Assembly (NCBI RefSeq): GCF_000716435.1
Contig: NZ_JNWO01000011.1
Coordinates: 213,477 to 277,476 of the forward strand
Length of the DNA stretch: 64,000 nucleotides
Origin: Streptomyces xylophagus
GTDB taxonomy: Bacteria; Actinomycetota; Actinomycetes; Streptomycetales; Streptomycetaceae
Direction: 5' to 3'
Part shown: in pieces, positions 9,959 through 19,033 of the stretch
Numbering within the stretch: position 1 is the stretch's first letter
How the letters are laid out: each line of letters starts with the position of its first letter
Position numbers and translations under genes: made by a program
The notes under the pieces: model-generated
The model's database searches: none
What the model was told of the DNA's origin: nothing
The model's input: only the letters and a program-made list of their open reading frames with translations

Positions 9959-11467
9959 GTGCAAATGGCTCTGGCGCCGGAGACACTGGCGCGATGGCAG
10001 TTCGGTATCACTACCGTCTACCACTTCCTCTTCGTCCCCCTGACGATCTCGCTCGCCGCCCTCACGGCCGGGCTGCAGACCGCGTGGGTGCGCACGGAGA
10101 AGGAGAAGTACCTCAGGGCCACCAAGTTCTGGGGCAAGCTCTTCCTGATCAACATCGCCATGGGCGTCGTCACGGGCATCGTGCAGGAGTTCCAGTTCGG
10201 CATGAACTGGTCCGCCTACTCACGGTTCGTCGGTGACATCTTCGGTGCCCCGCTCGCCTTCGAGGCGCTGATCGCGTTCTTCTTCGAGTCCACCTTCATC
10301 GGGCTGTGGATCTTCGGCTGGGACAAGCTGCCCAAGCGGATCCACCTGGCCTGCATCTGGATGGTCTCGATCGGCACGATCCTGTCGGCGTACTTCATCC
10401 TCGCGGCCAACTCCTGGATGCAGCACCCCGTCGGCTACCGGATCAACAAGGCCAAGGGGCGTGCCGAACTCACCGACTTCTGGCACGTGCTGACCCAGAA
10501 CACCGCGCTCGCGCAGGCCTTCCACACGCTCTCCGCGTCCTTCCTGACCGGCGGCGCGTTCATGGTCGGCATCGCGGCCTTCCACCTGTTCCGCAAGAAG
10601 CACATCGCGGTGATGAAGAGCTCGCTGCGGCTGGGCCTGGTCACCGTCGCCATCGCCGGTCTGCTCACCGCCGTCAGCGGTGACACCCTCGGCAAGGTCA
10701 TGTTCAAGCAGCAGCCGATGAAGATGGCAGCCGCCGAGGCTCTGTGGGACGGCCAGAACTCCGCGCCCTTCTCGATCTTCGCCTACGGCGACGTCAGCAA
10801 GGGCCACAACAGCGTCGAGCTGTCCATCCCCGGGATACTGTCGTTCCTCGCCGACGACGACTTCAGCTCCTACGTCCCCGGCATCAACGACACCAACAAG
10901 GCCGAGCAGGAGAAGTACGGTCCCGGCGACTACCGGCCCATCATCCCCGTCACCTTCTGGGCGTTCCGCTGGATGATCGGCTTCGGCATGGCGTCCTTCG
11001 CGATCGGCCTGGCCGGACTCTGGCTGACCCGTAAGAAGTTCATGCTCGCCCCGCATCTGCGGGTCGGTGACGACGAAGTGCCGAACGTGGTCCTCTTCAA
11101 GAACAAGACCCTCGGCCCGAAACTCACCAAGCTCTACTGGCTCGTGTCGATCTGGACCCTCGGCTTCCCCCTCATCGCCAACTCCTGGGGCTGGATCTTC
11201 ACCGAGATGGGCCGCCAGCCCTGGGTCGTCTACGGCCTCTTCCAGACCCGCGACGCGGTCTCCCCCAGCGTCTCCCAGGGCGAGGTCCTCACCTCGATGA
11301 TCGTCTTCACCTCGCTCTACGCCGTCCTGGCCGTCATCGAGGTCAAGCTGCTCGCGAAGTACGTCAAGGCCGGTCCGCCCGAACTCACCGAGGCCGACCT
11401 CAACCCGCCCACGAAGATCGGCGGCGACTCCCAGGACGCCGACAAGCCGATGGCCTTTTCCTACTAG
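9959..11467 (+). CDS. cydA: Cytochrome bd ubiquinol/menaquinol oxidase subunit I
   Basis: Integral membrane heme subunit of the high-affinity terminal oxidase that oxidises menaquinol and reduces oxygen to water. 502 residues, about nine membrane helices. Conserved residues visible: His22 in VYHFLFVP (heme ligand), Glu102 and Glu110 in the EALIAFFFES helix, His189 in AQAFHT (heme ligand), the quinol-site block QQPMKMAAAEA with its Lys and Glu, and GRQPW near residue 418. The Q-loop is of the short type found outside the E. coli group. GTG at 9959 is preferred because AAGGAGA is 8 nt upstream; ATG at 9965 is possible. First gene of the cydA-cydB-cydCD operon under Rex. Confidence 0.97.
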   Translation: MQMALAPETLARWQFGITTVYHFLFVPLTISLAALTAGLQTAWVRTEKEKYLRATKFWGKLFLINIAMGVVTGIVQEFQFGMNWSAYSRFVGDIFGAPLAFEALIAFFFESTFIGLWIFGWDKLPKRIHLACIWMVSIGTILSAYFILAANSWMQHPVGYRINKAKGRAELTDFWHVLTQNTALAQAFHTLSASFLTGGAFMVGIAAFHLFRKKHIAVMKSSLRLGLVTVAIAGLLTAVSGDTLGKVMFKQQPMKMAAAEALWDGQNSAPFSIFAYGDVSKGHNSVELSIPGILSFLADDDFSSYVPGINDTNKAEQEKYGPGDYRPIIPVTFWAFRWMIGFGMASFAIGLAGLWLTRKKFMLAPHLRVGDDEVPNVVLFKNKTLGPKLTKLYWLVSIWTLGFPLIANSWGWIFTEMGRQPWVVYGLFQTRDAVSPSVSQGEVLTSMIVFTSLYAVLAVIEVKLLAKYVKAGPPELTEADLNPPTKIGGDSQDADKPMAFSY

Positions 11468-11487
11468 GCCGAGGGAGCTGCACAGTC

Positions 11488-12492
11488 ATGGAACTGCACG
11501 ACGTCTGGTTCGTCCTCATCGCCGTCCTGTGGACCGGCTACTTCTTCCTGGAGGGCTTCGACTTCGGGGTCGGCATCCTCACCAAACTGCTTGCCCGCGA
11601 CCGCACCGAGAAGCGGGTCCTGATCAACACGATCGGCCCGGTCTGGGACGGCAACGAAGTCTGGCTCCTCTCGGCCGGCGGCGCGACCTTCGCCGCCTTC
11701 CCCGAGTGGTACGCCACCCTCTTCTCCGGCTTCTACCTCGCCCTGCTGATCATCCTGGTCTGCCTGATCGTCCGGGGCGTCGCCTTCGAGTACCGGGCGA
11801 AGCGGCCCGAGGAGAACTGGCAGCGCAACTGGGAGACGGCGATCTTCTGGACCTCGCTGCTCCCCGCATTCCTGTGGGGCGTGGCCTTCGGCAACATCGT
11901 CCGGGGCGTGAAGATCGACAAGAACTTCGAGTACGCCGGCACCTTCTGGGACCTCCTCAACCCGTACGCGATCCTCGGCGGCCTGGTCACGCTGACCCTC
12001 TTCACCTTCCACGGCGCGGTGTTCACGGCACTCAAGACCGTCGGGGACATCCGAGTGCGGGCACGGAAGCTGGCCCTTCAAGTCGGTGTCCTCACCGCCC
12101 TGTTGGCGCTCGCTTTCCTGATCTGGACCCAGGTCGACAGCGGTGACGGCAAGAGTCTGGTCGCGATGATCGTGGCCGTCGTCGCGCTCGTCGCGGCGCT
12201 GGTGGCGATTCAAGTCGGCCGTGAGGGCTGGTCGTTCGCGTTCTCCGGCGTCACCATCGTGGCGGCCGTCGCGATGCTCTTCCTGGCGCTCTTCCCGAAC
12301 GTCATGCCGTCCTCACTCAACCCGGACTGGAGCCTGACGGTCACCAACGCCTCGTCGAGCCCGTACACCCTGAAGATCATGACCTGGTGTGCGGGGATCG
12401 CCACGCCGATCGTTCTGCTCTACCAGAGCTGGACGTACTGGGTGTTCCGCAAGCGGATCGGTACGCAGCACATCGCCGAAGCCGCGCACTGA
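11488..12492 (+). CDS. cydB: Cytochrome bd oxidase subunit II
   Basis: Partner of CydA in the bd oxidase; stabilises the heme pair but binds no heme in its own core in the actinobacterial type. 334 residues, eight or so hydrophobic helices, with the family start MELHDVWFVLIAVLWTGYF and blocks FDFGVG and GPVWDGNEVW near residues 25-60. It begins 20 bp after the cydA stop behind GAGGGAGCTG, so the two subunits are co-translated in step. The downstream gap to cydCD (82 bp) contains two parS sites. Confidence 0.96.
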   Translation: MELHDVWFVLIAVLWTGYFFLEGFDFGVGILTKLLARDRTEKRVLINTIGPVWDGNEVWLLSAGGATFAAFPEWYATLFSGFYLALLIILVCLIVRGVAFEYRAKRPEENWQRNWETAIFWTSLLPAFLWGVAFGNIVRGVKIDKNFEYAGTFWDLLNPYAILGGLVTLTLFTFHGAVFTALKTVGDIRVRARKLALQVGVLTALLALAFLIWTQVDSGDGKSLVAMIVAVVALVAALVAIQVGREGWSFAFSGVTIVAAVAMLFLALFPNVMPSSLNPDWSLTVTNASSSPYTLKIMTWCAGIATPIVLLYQSWTYWVFRKRIGTQHIAEAAH

Positions 12493-12539
12493 GTCCGAAG
12501 GGGAGGGTGTCTCACGTGTCCCGCATCTCGCGCGGTGAT

Positions 12540-12553
12540 GTTTCACGTGAAAC
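12540..12553. other. parS site (ParB-binding), perfect
   Basis: GTTTCACGTGAAAC, exactly the Streptomyces/Bacillus-type parS palindrome, here extended to 16 bp with T and A on its flanks (12539-12554). It lies between the cydB stop and the cydCD start. ParB nucleates here and spreads to organise and segregate the chromosome origin region. Confidence 0.93.
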
Positions 12554-12574
12554 ACCCTCCCCGGACCGAAGGGC

Positions 12575-15500
12575 ATGTTTCACGTGAAACCAATCGACCC
12601 ACGTCTCCTCCGGTACGCACGGGCCACCCGCCTCTTCCTCGTGGCCGTCGTCGGACTCGGCGTCGTCGGTGCGGGGCTGGTCATCGCGCAGGCGATGCTC
12701 ATCGCCGAAGTGGTGGTCGGCGCCTTCCAGCACCACATGTCGGTCACCGAACTCCGCACTCCCCTGCTGCTGTTGGTGTCAGTCGCCGTAGGCCGCGCTC
12801 TGGTCAACTGGCTCACCGAACTCGCCGCCCATCGCGCCAGCGCCGCCGTGAAGTCGGAGCTACGGCGACGGCTGCTGGAGCGTTCCGTGGAGCTGGGCCC
12901 CGGCTGGCTGAGCGGGCAGCGGACCGGTTCGCTGGTCGCCCTCGCCACGCGTGGCGTCGACGCCCTCGACGACTACTTCTCGCGCTATCTCCCGCAGTTG
13001 GGGCTCGCGATCGTCGTCCCGGTCGCGGTGCTGGCGCGGATCGTCACCGAGGACTGGGTCTCGGCGGCGATCATCGTCGGCACGCTGCCGCTCATCCCGC
13101 TCTTCATGGTGATGATCGGCTGGGCCACGCAGTCCCGGATGGACCGACAGTGGCAGCTCCTCTCCCGACTCTCGGGGCACTTCCTGGACGTGGTTGCGGG
13201 GCTGCCCACCCTGAAGGTGTTCGGGCGGGCCAAGGCGCAGGCCGACTCGATCCGGCGCATCACCGGCGAGTACCGGCAGGCGACCATGCGGACGCTGCGG
13301 ATCGCCTTCGTCTCCTCGTTCGCCCTGGAACTGCTCGCCACGCTCTCCGTGGCCCTGGTCGCGGTGACGATCGGTATGCGACTCGTCCATGGCGACATGG
13401 ACCTCTACATCGGTCTCGTCGTGCTCGTCCTGGCACCCGAGGCGTATCTGCCGCTGCGTCAGGTGGGCGCGCAGTACCACGCGGCTGCCGAGGGACTCGC
13501 GGCGGCCGAGGAGATCTTCGCGGTACTGGAGACACCGGTGCCGGCCTCGGGTACCACCGAGGTGCTGTCGGACGCCCTGTCATTCGAGGGCGTGACGGTC
13601 CGGTACCCCGGGCGGTCCGTGGACGCCGTGTCGGACGTCTCCTTCGCTGTGGAACCCGGAGAGACGGTCGCCCTCGTCGGACCGAGCGGCTCCGGCAAGT
13701 CCACTCTGCTGAACGCCCTGTTGGGGTTCGTACGGCCCGCCGAGGGCCTGGTGCGCGTCGGGGGAGTCGATCTCACCGACGTCGACCTGGAGCGGTGGCG
13801 GTCGAGGATCGCCTGGGTGCCGCAACGGCCGCAGCTGTACGCCGGGACGATCGCCGAGAACGTACGGCTCGCCCGGCCCGACGCCGACGACACCGACGTA
13901 CGGCGGGCGTTGGCCGATGCCGGGGCCCTGGAGTTCGTGGACGCGCTGCCCGAGGGGATCGGGAGCGTGCTCGGTGAGGACGGGGCCGGGCTGTCCGCCG
14001 GGCAGCGGCAGCGGCTCGCGCTCGCCCGGGCCTTCCTCGCCGACCGGCCGGTGCTGCTCCTCGACGAGCCGACGGCCGCGCTGGACGGCGCGACCGAGGC
14101 CGAAGTGGTCGATGCGGTACGGCGGTTGGCGGTCGGGCGGACGGTACTGCTCGTGGTGCACCGGCCGGCCCTGCTGGCGGTGGCGGACCGGGTGGTGCGG
14201 GTGACGGAGGGTGTGGCCGCGGAGCGCGCGGAGACCAGGTCGGCGACCGCCGAGGCTCGGACTACCCAGGAAATGTCGGTGAATTCCAGCGCCGCCGACG
14301 AGCCCGAGACGCGGCTCGTGGCGCACGCGGGTGGAGTCCTCTCCCGGGTCCGTGCCATGTCCGGTGCCCGGCGTGGGCGGCTCGCCCTGGCGCTGCTGCT
14401 CGGAAGTCTCGCGCTGGGCAGTGCCGTTGGGCTCATGGCGACCTCGGGCTGGCTCATCTCGCGGGCCTCTCAGCAGCCGCCCGTGCTGTATCTGATGGTG
14501 GCTGTGACAGCCACGCGAGCCTTCGGGATCGGGCGGGCCGTGTTCCGGTACGCGGAGCGGCTCGTGTCGCACGACGCGGTGCTGCGGATGCTGGCCGACA
14601 CCCGCGTCGCCGTCTACCGGCGCCTCGAGCGACTGGCTCCCGCCGGGCTGCGCGACACCCGTCGTGGCGATCTGCTGTCCCGGCTCGTCGCTGATGTGGA
14701 CGCGCTGCAGGACTACTGGCTGCGCTGGCTGCTGCCCGCCGGGGTCGCGGTCACCGTCTCCGCCGCGACGGTCGGCTTCACCGCCTGGCTGCTGCCCGAG
14801 GCCGGGGCCGTGCTCGCGGCCGGTCTCCTCGCGGCCGGTGTCGGCGTCCCCCTGGTGACCGGTGCCGTGGCCCGCCGCGCCGAACGGCGACTGGCTCCCG
14901 CCCGCGGGGTGCTCGCCACCCGCGTGACCGAACTGCTCACCGGAACCGCCGAGTTGACGGTCGCCGGCGCCCTGCCCGCCCGTACCGCCGAGGCCCGACG
15001 GGCAGACGGCGTACTCACCGGGATCGCCTCCCGCACGGCCACCGCCACCGCGCTCGGCGACGGCCTCACCGCACTTGTCTCCGGTCTGACCGTCGCCGCC
15101 ACCGCACTCGTGGCCGCCCAGGCCGTCGCCGCGGGACGGCTCAGCGGCGTGTTGACGGCGGTCGTCGTCCTCACCCCGCTCGCCGCTTTCGAGGCCGTCC
15201 TCGGACTGCCCCTCGCCGTGCAGTACCGGCAGCGCGTCCGCAAGAGCGCGGAGCGCGTGTACGAGGTGCTGGACGCCCCCGAGCCCGTACGGGAACCGGA
15301 GCGGCCCCGCCAGGCGCCCGCGACGCCGTTCCCGCTCGTCGTGCAGGGGCTGGCCGCCCGGCACACCGGGCAGGACCGGGACGCGCTCGCCGGGCTCGAC
15401 CTGACGTTGGAGAAGGGCCGCAGGGTCGCCGTGGTCGGGTCCTCCGGGTCCGGCAAGACAACGCTGGCGCAGGTGCTGCTGCGCTTCCTCGACGCGAACG

Positions 15501-16078
15501 CCGGCTCGTACACGCTGGCCGGCGTAGACGCGTACGCCCTGGACGGCGACGACGTACGGCGCCTCGTCGGGCTGTGTGCCCAGGACGCGCACCTCTTCGA
15601 CAGCTCGGTGCGCGAGAACCTGCTCCTCGCGAGGAAGGACGCGACCGAGGACGAACTGAGGGCCGCGCTGGAGCGGGCCCGGCTGCTCGACTGGGCCGAC
15701 GGGCTGCCCGACGGACTGGACACGCTGGTCGGTGAGCACGGGGCGCGGCTGTCCGGCGGGCAGCGGCAGCGGCTCGCTCTCGCCCGCGCACTGCTCGCCG
15801 ACTTCCCGGTCCTCGTGCTCGACGAGCCCGCCGAACACCTGGACCTGGCGACTGCCGACGCGCTCACCGCCGATCTGCTGGCCGCCACGGAGGGCCGTAC
15901 GACACTGCTCATCACGCACCGGCTCGCGGGCCTTGAGGGCGTGGACGAGGTGATCGTGCTGGACGAAGGGCGCGTGGTGCAGCGGGGGCCGTACTCCGGA
16001 CTGGCCTCGGTGGAGGGGCCGTTGCGGGGGATGGCGGAGCGGGAGGCGGAGTCGGAGCTGCTGGTGGCGGCCGGATAG
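12575..16078 (+). CDS. cydCD: CydD-CydC fused ABC exporter for cytochrome bd assembly
   Basis: Single 1167-residue polypeptide joining the two halves of the CydDC heterodimeric ABC transporter, which exports glutathione/cysteine-type thiols or handles heme so that bd oxidase can mature. The first half has a six-helix membrane domain then Walker A GPSGSGKST (about residue 368), signature LSAGQRQR and Walker B LLLDEPTAALD. The second half repeats this with GSSGSGKTT (about 954), LSGGQRQR and LVLDEPAEHLD. Fused CydCD is the usual actinobacterial form. The ATG at 12575 is embedded in a parS site, which fixes residues 2-5 as FHVK. No strong Shine-Dalgarno sequence precedes it. Confidence 0.95.
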   Translation: MFHVKPIDPRLLRYARATRLFLVAVVGLGVVGAGLVIAQAMLIAEVVVGAFQHHMSVTELRTPLLLLVSVAVGRALVNWLTELAAHRASAAVKSELRRRLLERSVELGPGWLSGQRTGSLVALATRGVDALDDYFSRYLPQLGLAIVVPVAVLARIVTEDWVSAAIIVGTLPLIPLFMVMIGWATQSRMDRQWQLLSRLSGHFLDVVAGLPTLKVFGRAKAQADSIRRITGEYRQATMRTLRIAFVSSFALELLATLSVALVAVTIGMRLVHGDMDLYIGLVVLVLAPEAYLPLRQVGAQYHAAAEGLAAAEEIFAVLETPVPASGTTEVLSDALSFEGVTVRYPGRSVDAVSDVSFAVEPGETVALVGPSGSGKSTLLNALLGFVRPAEGLVRVGGVDLTDVDLERWRSRIAWVPQRPQLYAGTIAENVRLARPDADDTDVRRALADAGALEFVDALPEGIGSVLGEDGAGLSAGQRQRLALARAFLADRPVLLLDEPTAALDGATEAEVVDAVRRLAVGRTVLLVVHRPALLAVADRVVRVTEGVAAERAETRSATAEARTTQEMSVNSSAADEPETRLVAHAGGVLSRVRAMSGARRGRLALALLLGSLALGSAVGLMATSGWLISRASQQPPVLYLMVAVTATRAFGIGRAVFRYAERLVSHDAVLRMLADTRVAVYRRLERLAPAGLRDTRRGDLLSRLVADVDALQDYWLRWLLPAGVAVTVSAATVGFTAWLLPEAGAVLAAGLLAAGVGVPLVTGAVARRAERRLAPARGVLATRVTELLTGTAELTVAGALPARTAEARRADGVLTGIASRTATATALGDGLTALVSGLTVAATALVAAQAVAAGRLSGVLTAVVVLTPLAAFEAVLGLPLAVQYRQRVRKSAERVYEVLDAPEPVREPERPRQAPATPFPLVVQGLAARHTGQDRDALAGLDLTLEKGRRVAVVGSSGSGKTTLAQVLLRFLDANAGSYTLAGVDAYALDGDDVRRLVGLCAQDAHLFDSSVRENLLLARKDATEDELRAALERARLLDWADGLPDGLDTLVGEHGARLSGGQRQRLALARALLADFPVLVLDEPAEHLDLATADALTADLLAATEGRTTLLITHRLAGLEGVDEVIVLDEGRVVQRGPYSGLASVEGPLRGMAEREAESELLVAAG
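12577..12590. other. parS site overlapping the cydCD start codon
   Basis: Second perfect GTTTCACGTGAAAC, 37 bp from the first copy measured start to start. It begins on the G of the cydCD ATG, so DNA-segregation function and coding for Phe-His-Val-Lys are superimposed. Confidence 0.92.
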
Positions 16079-16103
16079 CGGGCTTGCCGTCGGTGCGCTC
16101 GAC

Positions 16104-16132
16104 TTTCCGTGATAAAGGGGACTAATTAGGCT
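16104..16132 (+). promoter_or_regulatory. Promoter candidate for a leaderless kinase mRNA
   Basis: -10 TAGGCT (16127-16132) lies exactly 6 nt before the ATG at 16139, the spacing that gives a transcript starting at the start codon. A weak -35 TTTCCG (16104-16109) is 17 bp upstream. The absence of a good ribosome site agrees with a leaderless message. Confidence 0.4.
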
Positions 16133-16138
16133 CGTGGC

Positions 16139-17827
16139 ATGTCAGCCGCCGCGCGTCCCGGTCCCCCGCCGCCACCCTCCCCGGGACTGTCGGCCGAACC
16201 GGCCGCCCGCGTGCCGCAGTTGCTGGCGGCGATGCGGTCCGTGGGGAGCGGGCTCGAACTGCACTCCACGCTGGAGCGGATCTGCGAGGCCGCGGCCACG
16301 CTGACGGACGCCCGTTACGCGGGGATCGGCGTCGTCGACGAGGACGGCGACGCGCTTGCCGACTTCGTCTTCCACGGGGTCGACGCGGGGACCGCGCGGC
16401 GCATCGGGCGGTTTCCCGACGGGCACAAAGGGCTGCTCGGCGCGCTCATCCGGGAGCAGGAGCCGGTCCGGCTCGCAGATGTGACCGAGGATCCGCGTTC
16501 CTGGGGCTTCCCCCGACACCACCCCCGGATGCGCGCCTTCCTCGGCGTTCCCATCCGCGTCCAGGGAGAGGTCTTCGGCAACCTCTATCTGGGCGAGAAG
16601 CGCGGCGGGAACCCCTTCAACGACTACGACGTCAACATGGTCCGGGTGCTGGCGACCGAGGCCGGTATCGCCATCGGCAACGCCCGTCTGTACGAGGCCG
16701 CCCAGCAGCGCGAGCGGTGGATCGACGGGTCGGTGGCCGTCACGACCGCCCTGTTGTCCGGCGGGGATGCCGAGGAGGCGCTGCAGGTCGTCGCGGAACG
16801 GGCCCGCCGGCTGTCCGGGTCGGCGGCCGGGATCGTGCTGCTGCCCGCCGCCGAGGGCGGCATGGAGATCGTCGCCGTGGCCTCGGAACAGCTGTCGGAC
16901 CAACTCGGCAGGGTCGTCCCGCCGGACAGCGAGATCGTCGCGCGACTCCTCGACGGACAGCCGGTGTTCGTGGCGGACGCGGCCACCGATCCCCGTATGC
17001 TCAGCGCCCTCGCGCGCGCGTACGGGCCGATCATGGCGCTGCCCCTGCAGAGCGGAGGGCGCGTCCTGGGGGCCCTGGTCACACCTCGCGCGCGCGGCGA
17101 GCGGCCGTTCACGGAGGCGGAACGCACCCTCGCGGTCCAGTTCGCCTCGCAGGCCGCGCTCGCGCTGATGATGGCCGAGGCACAGCGCGACCGGGAGCGG
17201 CTCGCGGTGTACGAGGACCGCGACCGGATCGCCCGCGACCTGCACGACCTGGTCATCCAACGGCTGTTCGCCACCGGGATGATGCTGGAGAGCGCCCAGC
17301 GCGGCCCGCTCGTGCCCGAGGTGCGGCGGGGGGTGGGCAGCGCCGTCGACGAACTCGACGTCACCATCCAGGAGATCCGCACCGCGATCTTCGCGCTCCA
17401 GCAGGGACCCGCCGAGGCGCCCTCCGGACTGCGCACGCGGGTGCTGCGGGAGATCAACATGGCCGCCGTGCCGCTCGGTTTCACTCCCGCGCACCGTTTC
17501 GTCGGCGAGGTCGACACGACAGTCGGCGACCTCACCGGCAAGAACCTCATCGCGGCCCTGCGCGAGGCCCTCTCCAACGCGTTCCGGCACGCGGCGGCCA
17601 CCCGGATCGAGGTCGTCGTCGACGCGACCGCGACCCTGCCGGACGGGCGCCCGGGTGTACGGCTCACCGTCGCGGACGACGGGGTGGGCATCCCGGCCGG
17701 CGGCCGGCGCAGCGGCCTGAAGAACCTCAAGCGGCGGGCCGAATCCCTGGGTGGCGACAGCTGGTACGGGCCGGGCGTCGGCGAGGGAGGCGGCGGTACG
17801 ACGGTGGTGTGGCAGGCGCCCCACTGA
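16139..17827 (+). CDS. GAF-GAF sensor histidine kinase, DevS/DosT-like
   Basis: Cytosolic histidine kinase of 562 residues with a Pro-rich start, two GAF domains (about 40-185 and 205-350), a HisKA_3 dimerisation domain with phosphorylated His in DRDRIARDLHDLVIQRLF (about 370), and a HATPase domain (about 455-560, with DDGVGIP). The first GAF contains GFPRHHPRMRAFLGVPIR and FGNLYLGEK, closely matching the mycobacterial heme-binding GAF of DevS, whose heme ligand His149 would correspond to His128. That suggests oxygen, NO or redox sensing through heme. No response-regulator gene is adjacent, so its partner is elsewhere. Its position 60 bp after cydCD fits a role in hypoxia responses. Confidence 0.9.
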   Translation: MSAAARPGPPPPPSPGLSAEPAARVPQLLAAMRSVGSGLELHSTLERICEAAATLTDARYAGIGVVDEDGDALADFVFHGVDAGTARRIGRFPDGHKGLLGALIREQEPVRLADVTEDPRSWGFPRHHPRMRAFLGVPIRVQGEVFGNLYLGEKRGGNPFNDYDVNMVRVLATEAGIAIGNARLYEAAQQRERWIDGSVAVTTALLSGGDAEEALQVVAERARRLSGSAAGIVLLPAAEGGMEIVAVASEQLSDQLGRVVPPDSEIVARLLDGQPVFVADAATDPRMLSALARAYGPIMALPLQSGGRVLGALVTPRARGERPFTEAERTLAVQFASQAALALMMAEAQRDRERLAVYEDRDRIARDLHDLVIQRLFATGMMLESAQRGPLVPEVRRGVGSAVDELDVTIQEIRTAIFALQQGPAEAPSGLRTRVLREINMAAVPLGFTPAHRFVGEVDTTVGDLTGKNLIAALREALSNAFRHAAATRIEVVVDATATLPDGRPGVRLTVADDGVGIPAGGRRSGLKNLKRRAESLGGDSWYGPGVGEGGGGTTVVWQAPH

Positions 17828-17866
17828 GCCCGTCCTCATGGGCTTTCTGAGCCCGTCACCATGGGC
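17824..17866 (+). repeat. Two tandem ~20-bp repeats after the kinase gene
   Basis: CTGAGCCCGTCCTCATGGGC (17824-17843) and CTGAGCCCGTCACCATGGGC (17847-17866) differ at two positions; a partial third CTGAGCCGT follows at 17872. Each copy can fold as GCCC/GGGC. The first copy overlaps the kinase stop codon. Confidence 0.6.
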
Positions 17867-17954
17867 ATCCGCTGAGCCGTTCGCAGCAACGCGTCCCCCC
17901 ATGCGTACGACGTGAACAGGGCCTCGGTCCGGCGCGCGGGTCACGATCGCTGAC

Positions 17955-18995
17955 ATGGGCTCATCTCGCCGTCATCCGCTGCTCGTTCCGGTGTTGCTGT
18001 GCGCGATCGCCGTGCTGGCGGCCCGGCCAGGTGATGACGATCAGCCCGCCGTGGGCATCAGCGCGCAGGTGGCGCGGCTGTACCAGGACGCGGCCCTGGC
18101 GACCCAGCGGTACGAGGCCGGGCGGCGGGAGGCGGACGCGCAGCGAGCCCGCGCCCAGCGGGTCGAGGCTCAACTGGACGGCGAACGGCAGGAGATCTCG
18201 CGGCTGCACGAGGACCTGGGCCGGATCGCCCGTGCCCAGTACCGCAGCGGCGGCGGTGTCCCGATGGCGGCCCGGATCATCCTGGCGGACAGTCCTGAGG
18301 ATCTGATGCGCGATCAGCATGTCTTCTCCCAGGCGGACCTGGCCGTGGAGAACGCGATCGGCAGGAGTCACCGGGCCGAGGTACGGCTCGCCGCAGACGA
18401 GGCGAGTGCCGCGTCGCAGTGGCGGGCACTGGAGAAGAGGAACGCCGAACTCGCCGACCTGAAGCAGGGCATCCAGCGGAAACTCGACGAAGCGCGCGGG
18501 CAGTTGCAGGGTCAGGCGGACGCCTCGGTCGCGTCGGGCTCCTGCCGGGGCGCCGTCCGCCTCGACCAGCCGCCGACGCGCGTCACCACCCCCTGGGTCA
18601 CACCGGTGGAGACCGTAGAACTGTCCGCGGGATTCGGCAGCGGCGGCTCCCGCTGGGCGAACCGTCACACCGGCCAGGACTTCGCGGTGCCCATCGGCAC
18701 GCCGGTGCGGGCGGCCGGAGCGGGCCGGGTGGTACGCGTGTCGTGCGGAGGTGCCTTCGGCATCGCGATCGTGATCGAGCACCCGGGCGGCTACTACACG
18801 CAGTACGCCCACCTCGCGGCCGTCGCCGTCGACCAGGGGGACCGTGTGACCACCGGCCAGTGGATCGGCCAGTCCGGCACGACCGGCAACTCCACCGGCC
18901 CGCATCTGCACTTCGAGGTACGGGTCACCCCGGAGCTGGGATCGGCGGTCGATCCGCTGCCGTGGCTGGCACAGCGAGGGGTGCCGGTCGGCTAG
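17955..18995 (+). CDS. Exported M23 (LytM-type) peptidase with coiled-coil N-terminus
   Basis: 346-residue cell-wall peptidase or amidase activator. A signal or anchor helix (residues 9-23) is followed by a charged coiled coil (about 40-200) and a C-terminal M23 zinc domain: HTGQDFAVP supplies His and Asp ligands and GPHLHFEV the HxH ligand pair, both complete, so it should be an active endopeptidase rather than a degenerate EnvC/NlpD activator. Such proteins cut peptidoglycan cross-bridges during growth and sporulation. It starts 128 bp after the kinase and is convergent with the HAD gene downstream. Confidence 0.9.
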   Translation: MGSSRRHPLLVPVLLCAIAVLAARPGDDDQPAVGISAQVARLYQDAALATQRYEAGRREADAQRARAQRVEAQLDGERQEISRLHEDLGRIARAQYRSGGGVPMAARIILADSPEDLMRDQHVFSQADLAVENAIGRSHRAEVRLAADEASAASQWRALEKRNAELADLKQGIQRKLDEARGQLQGQADASVASGSCRGAVRLDQPPTRVTTPWVTPVETVELSAGFGSGGSRWANRHTGQDFAVPIGTPVRAAGAGRVVRVSCGGAFGIAIVIEHPGGYYTQYAHLAAVAVDQGDRVTTGQWIGQSGTTGNSTGPHLHFEVRVTPELGSAVDPLPWLAQRGVPVG

Positions 18996-19033
18996 GGCGT
19001 CCAGGTAAGGGGCGTGCTCCGGATGGACGTCCC

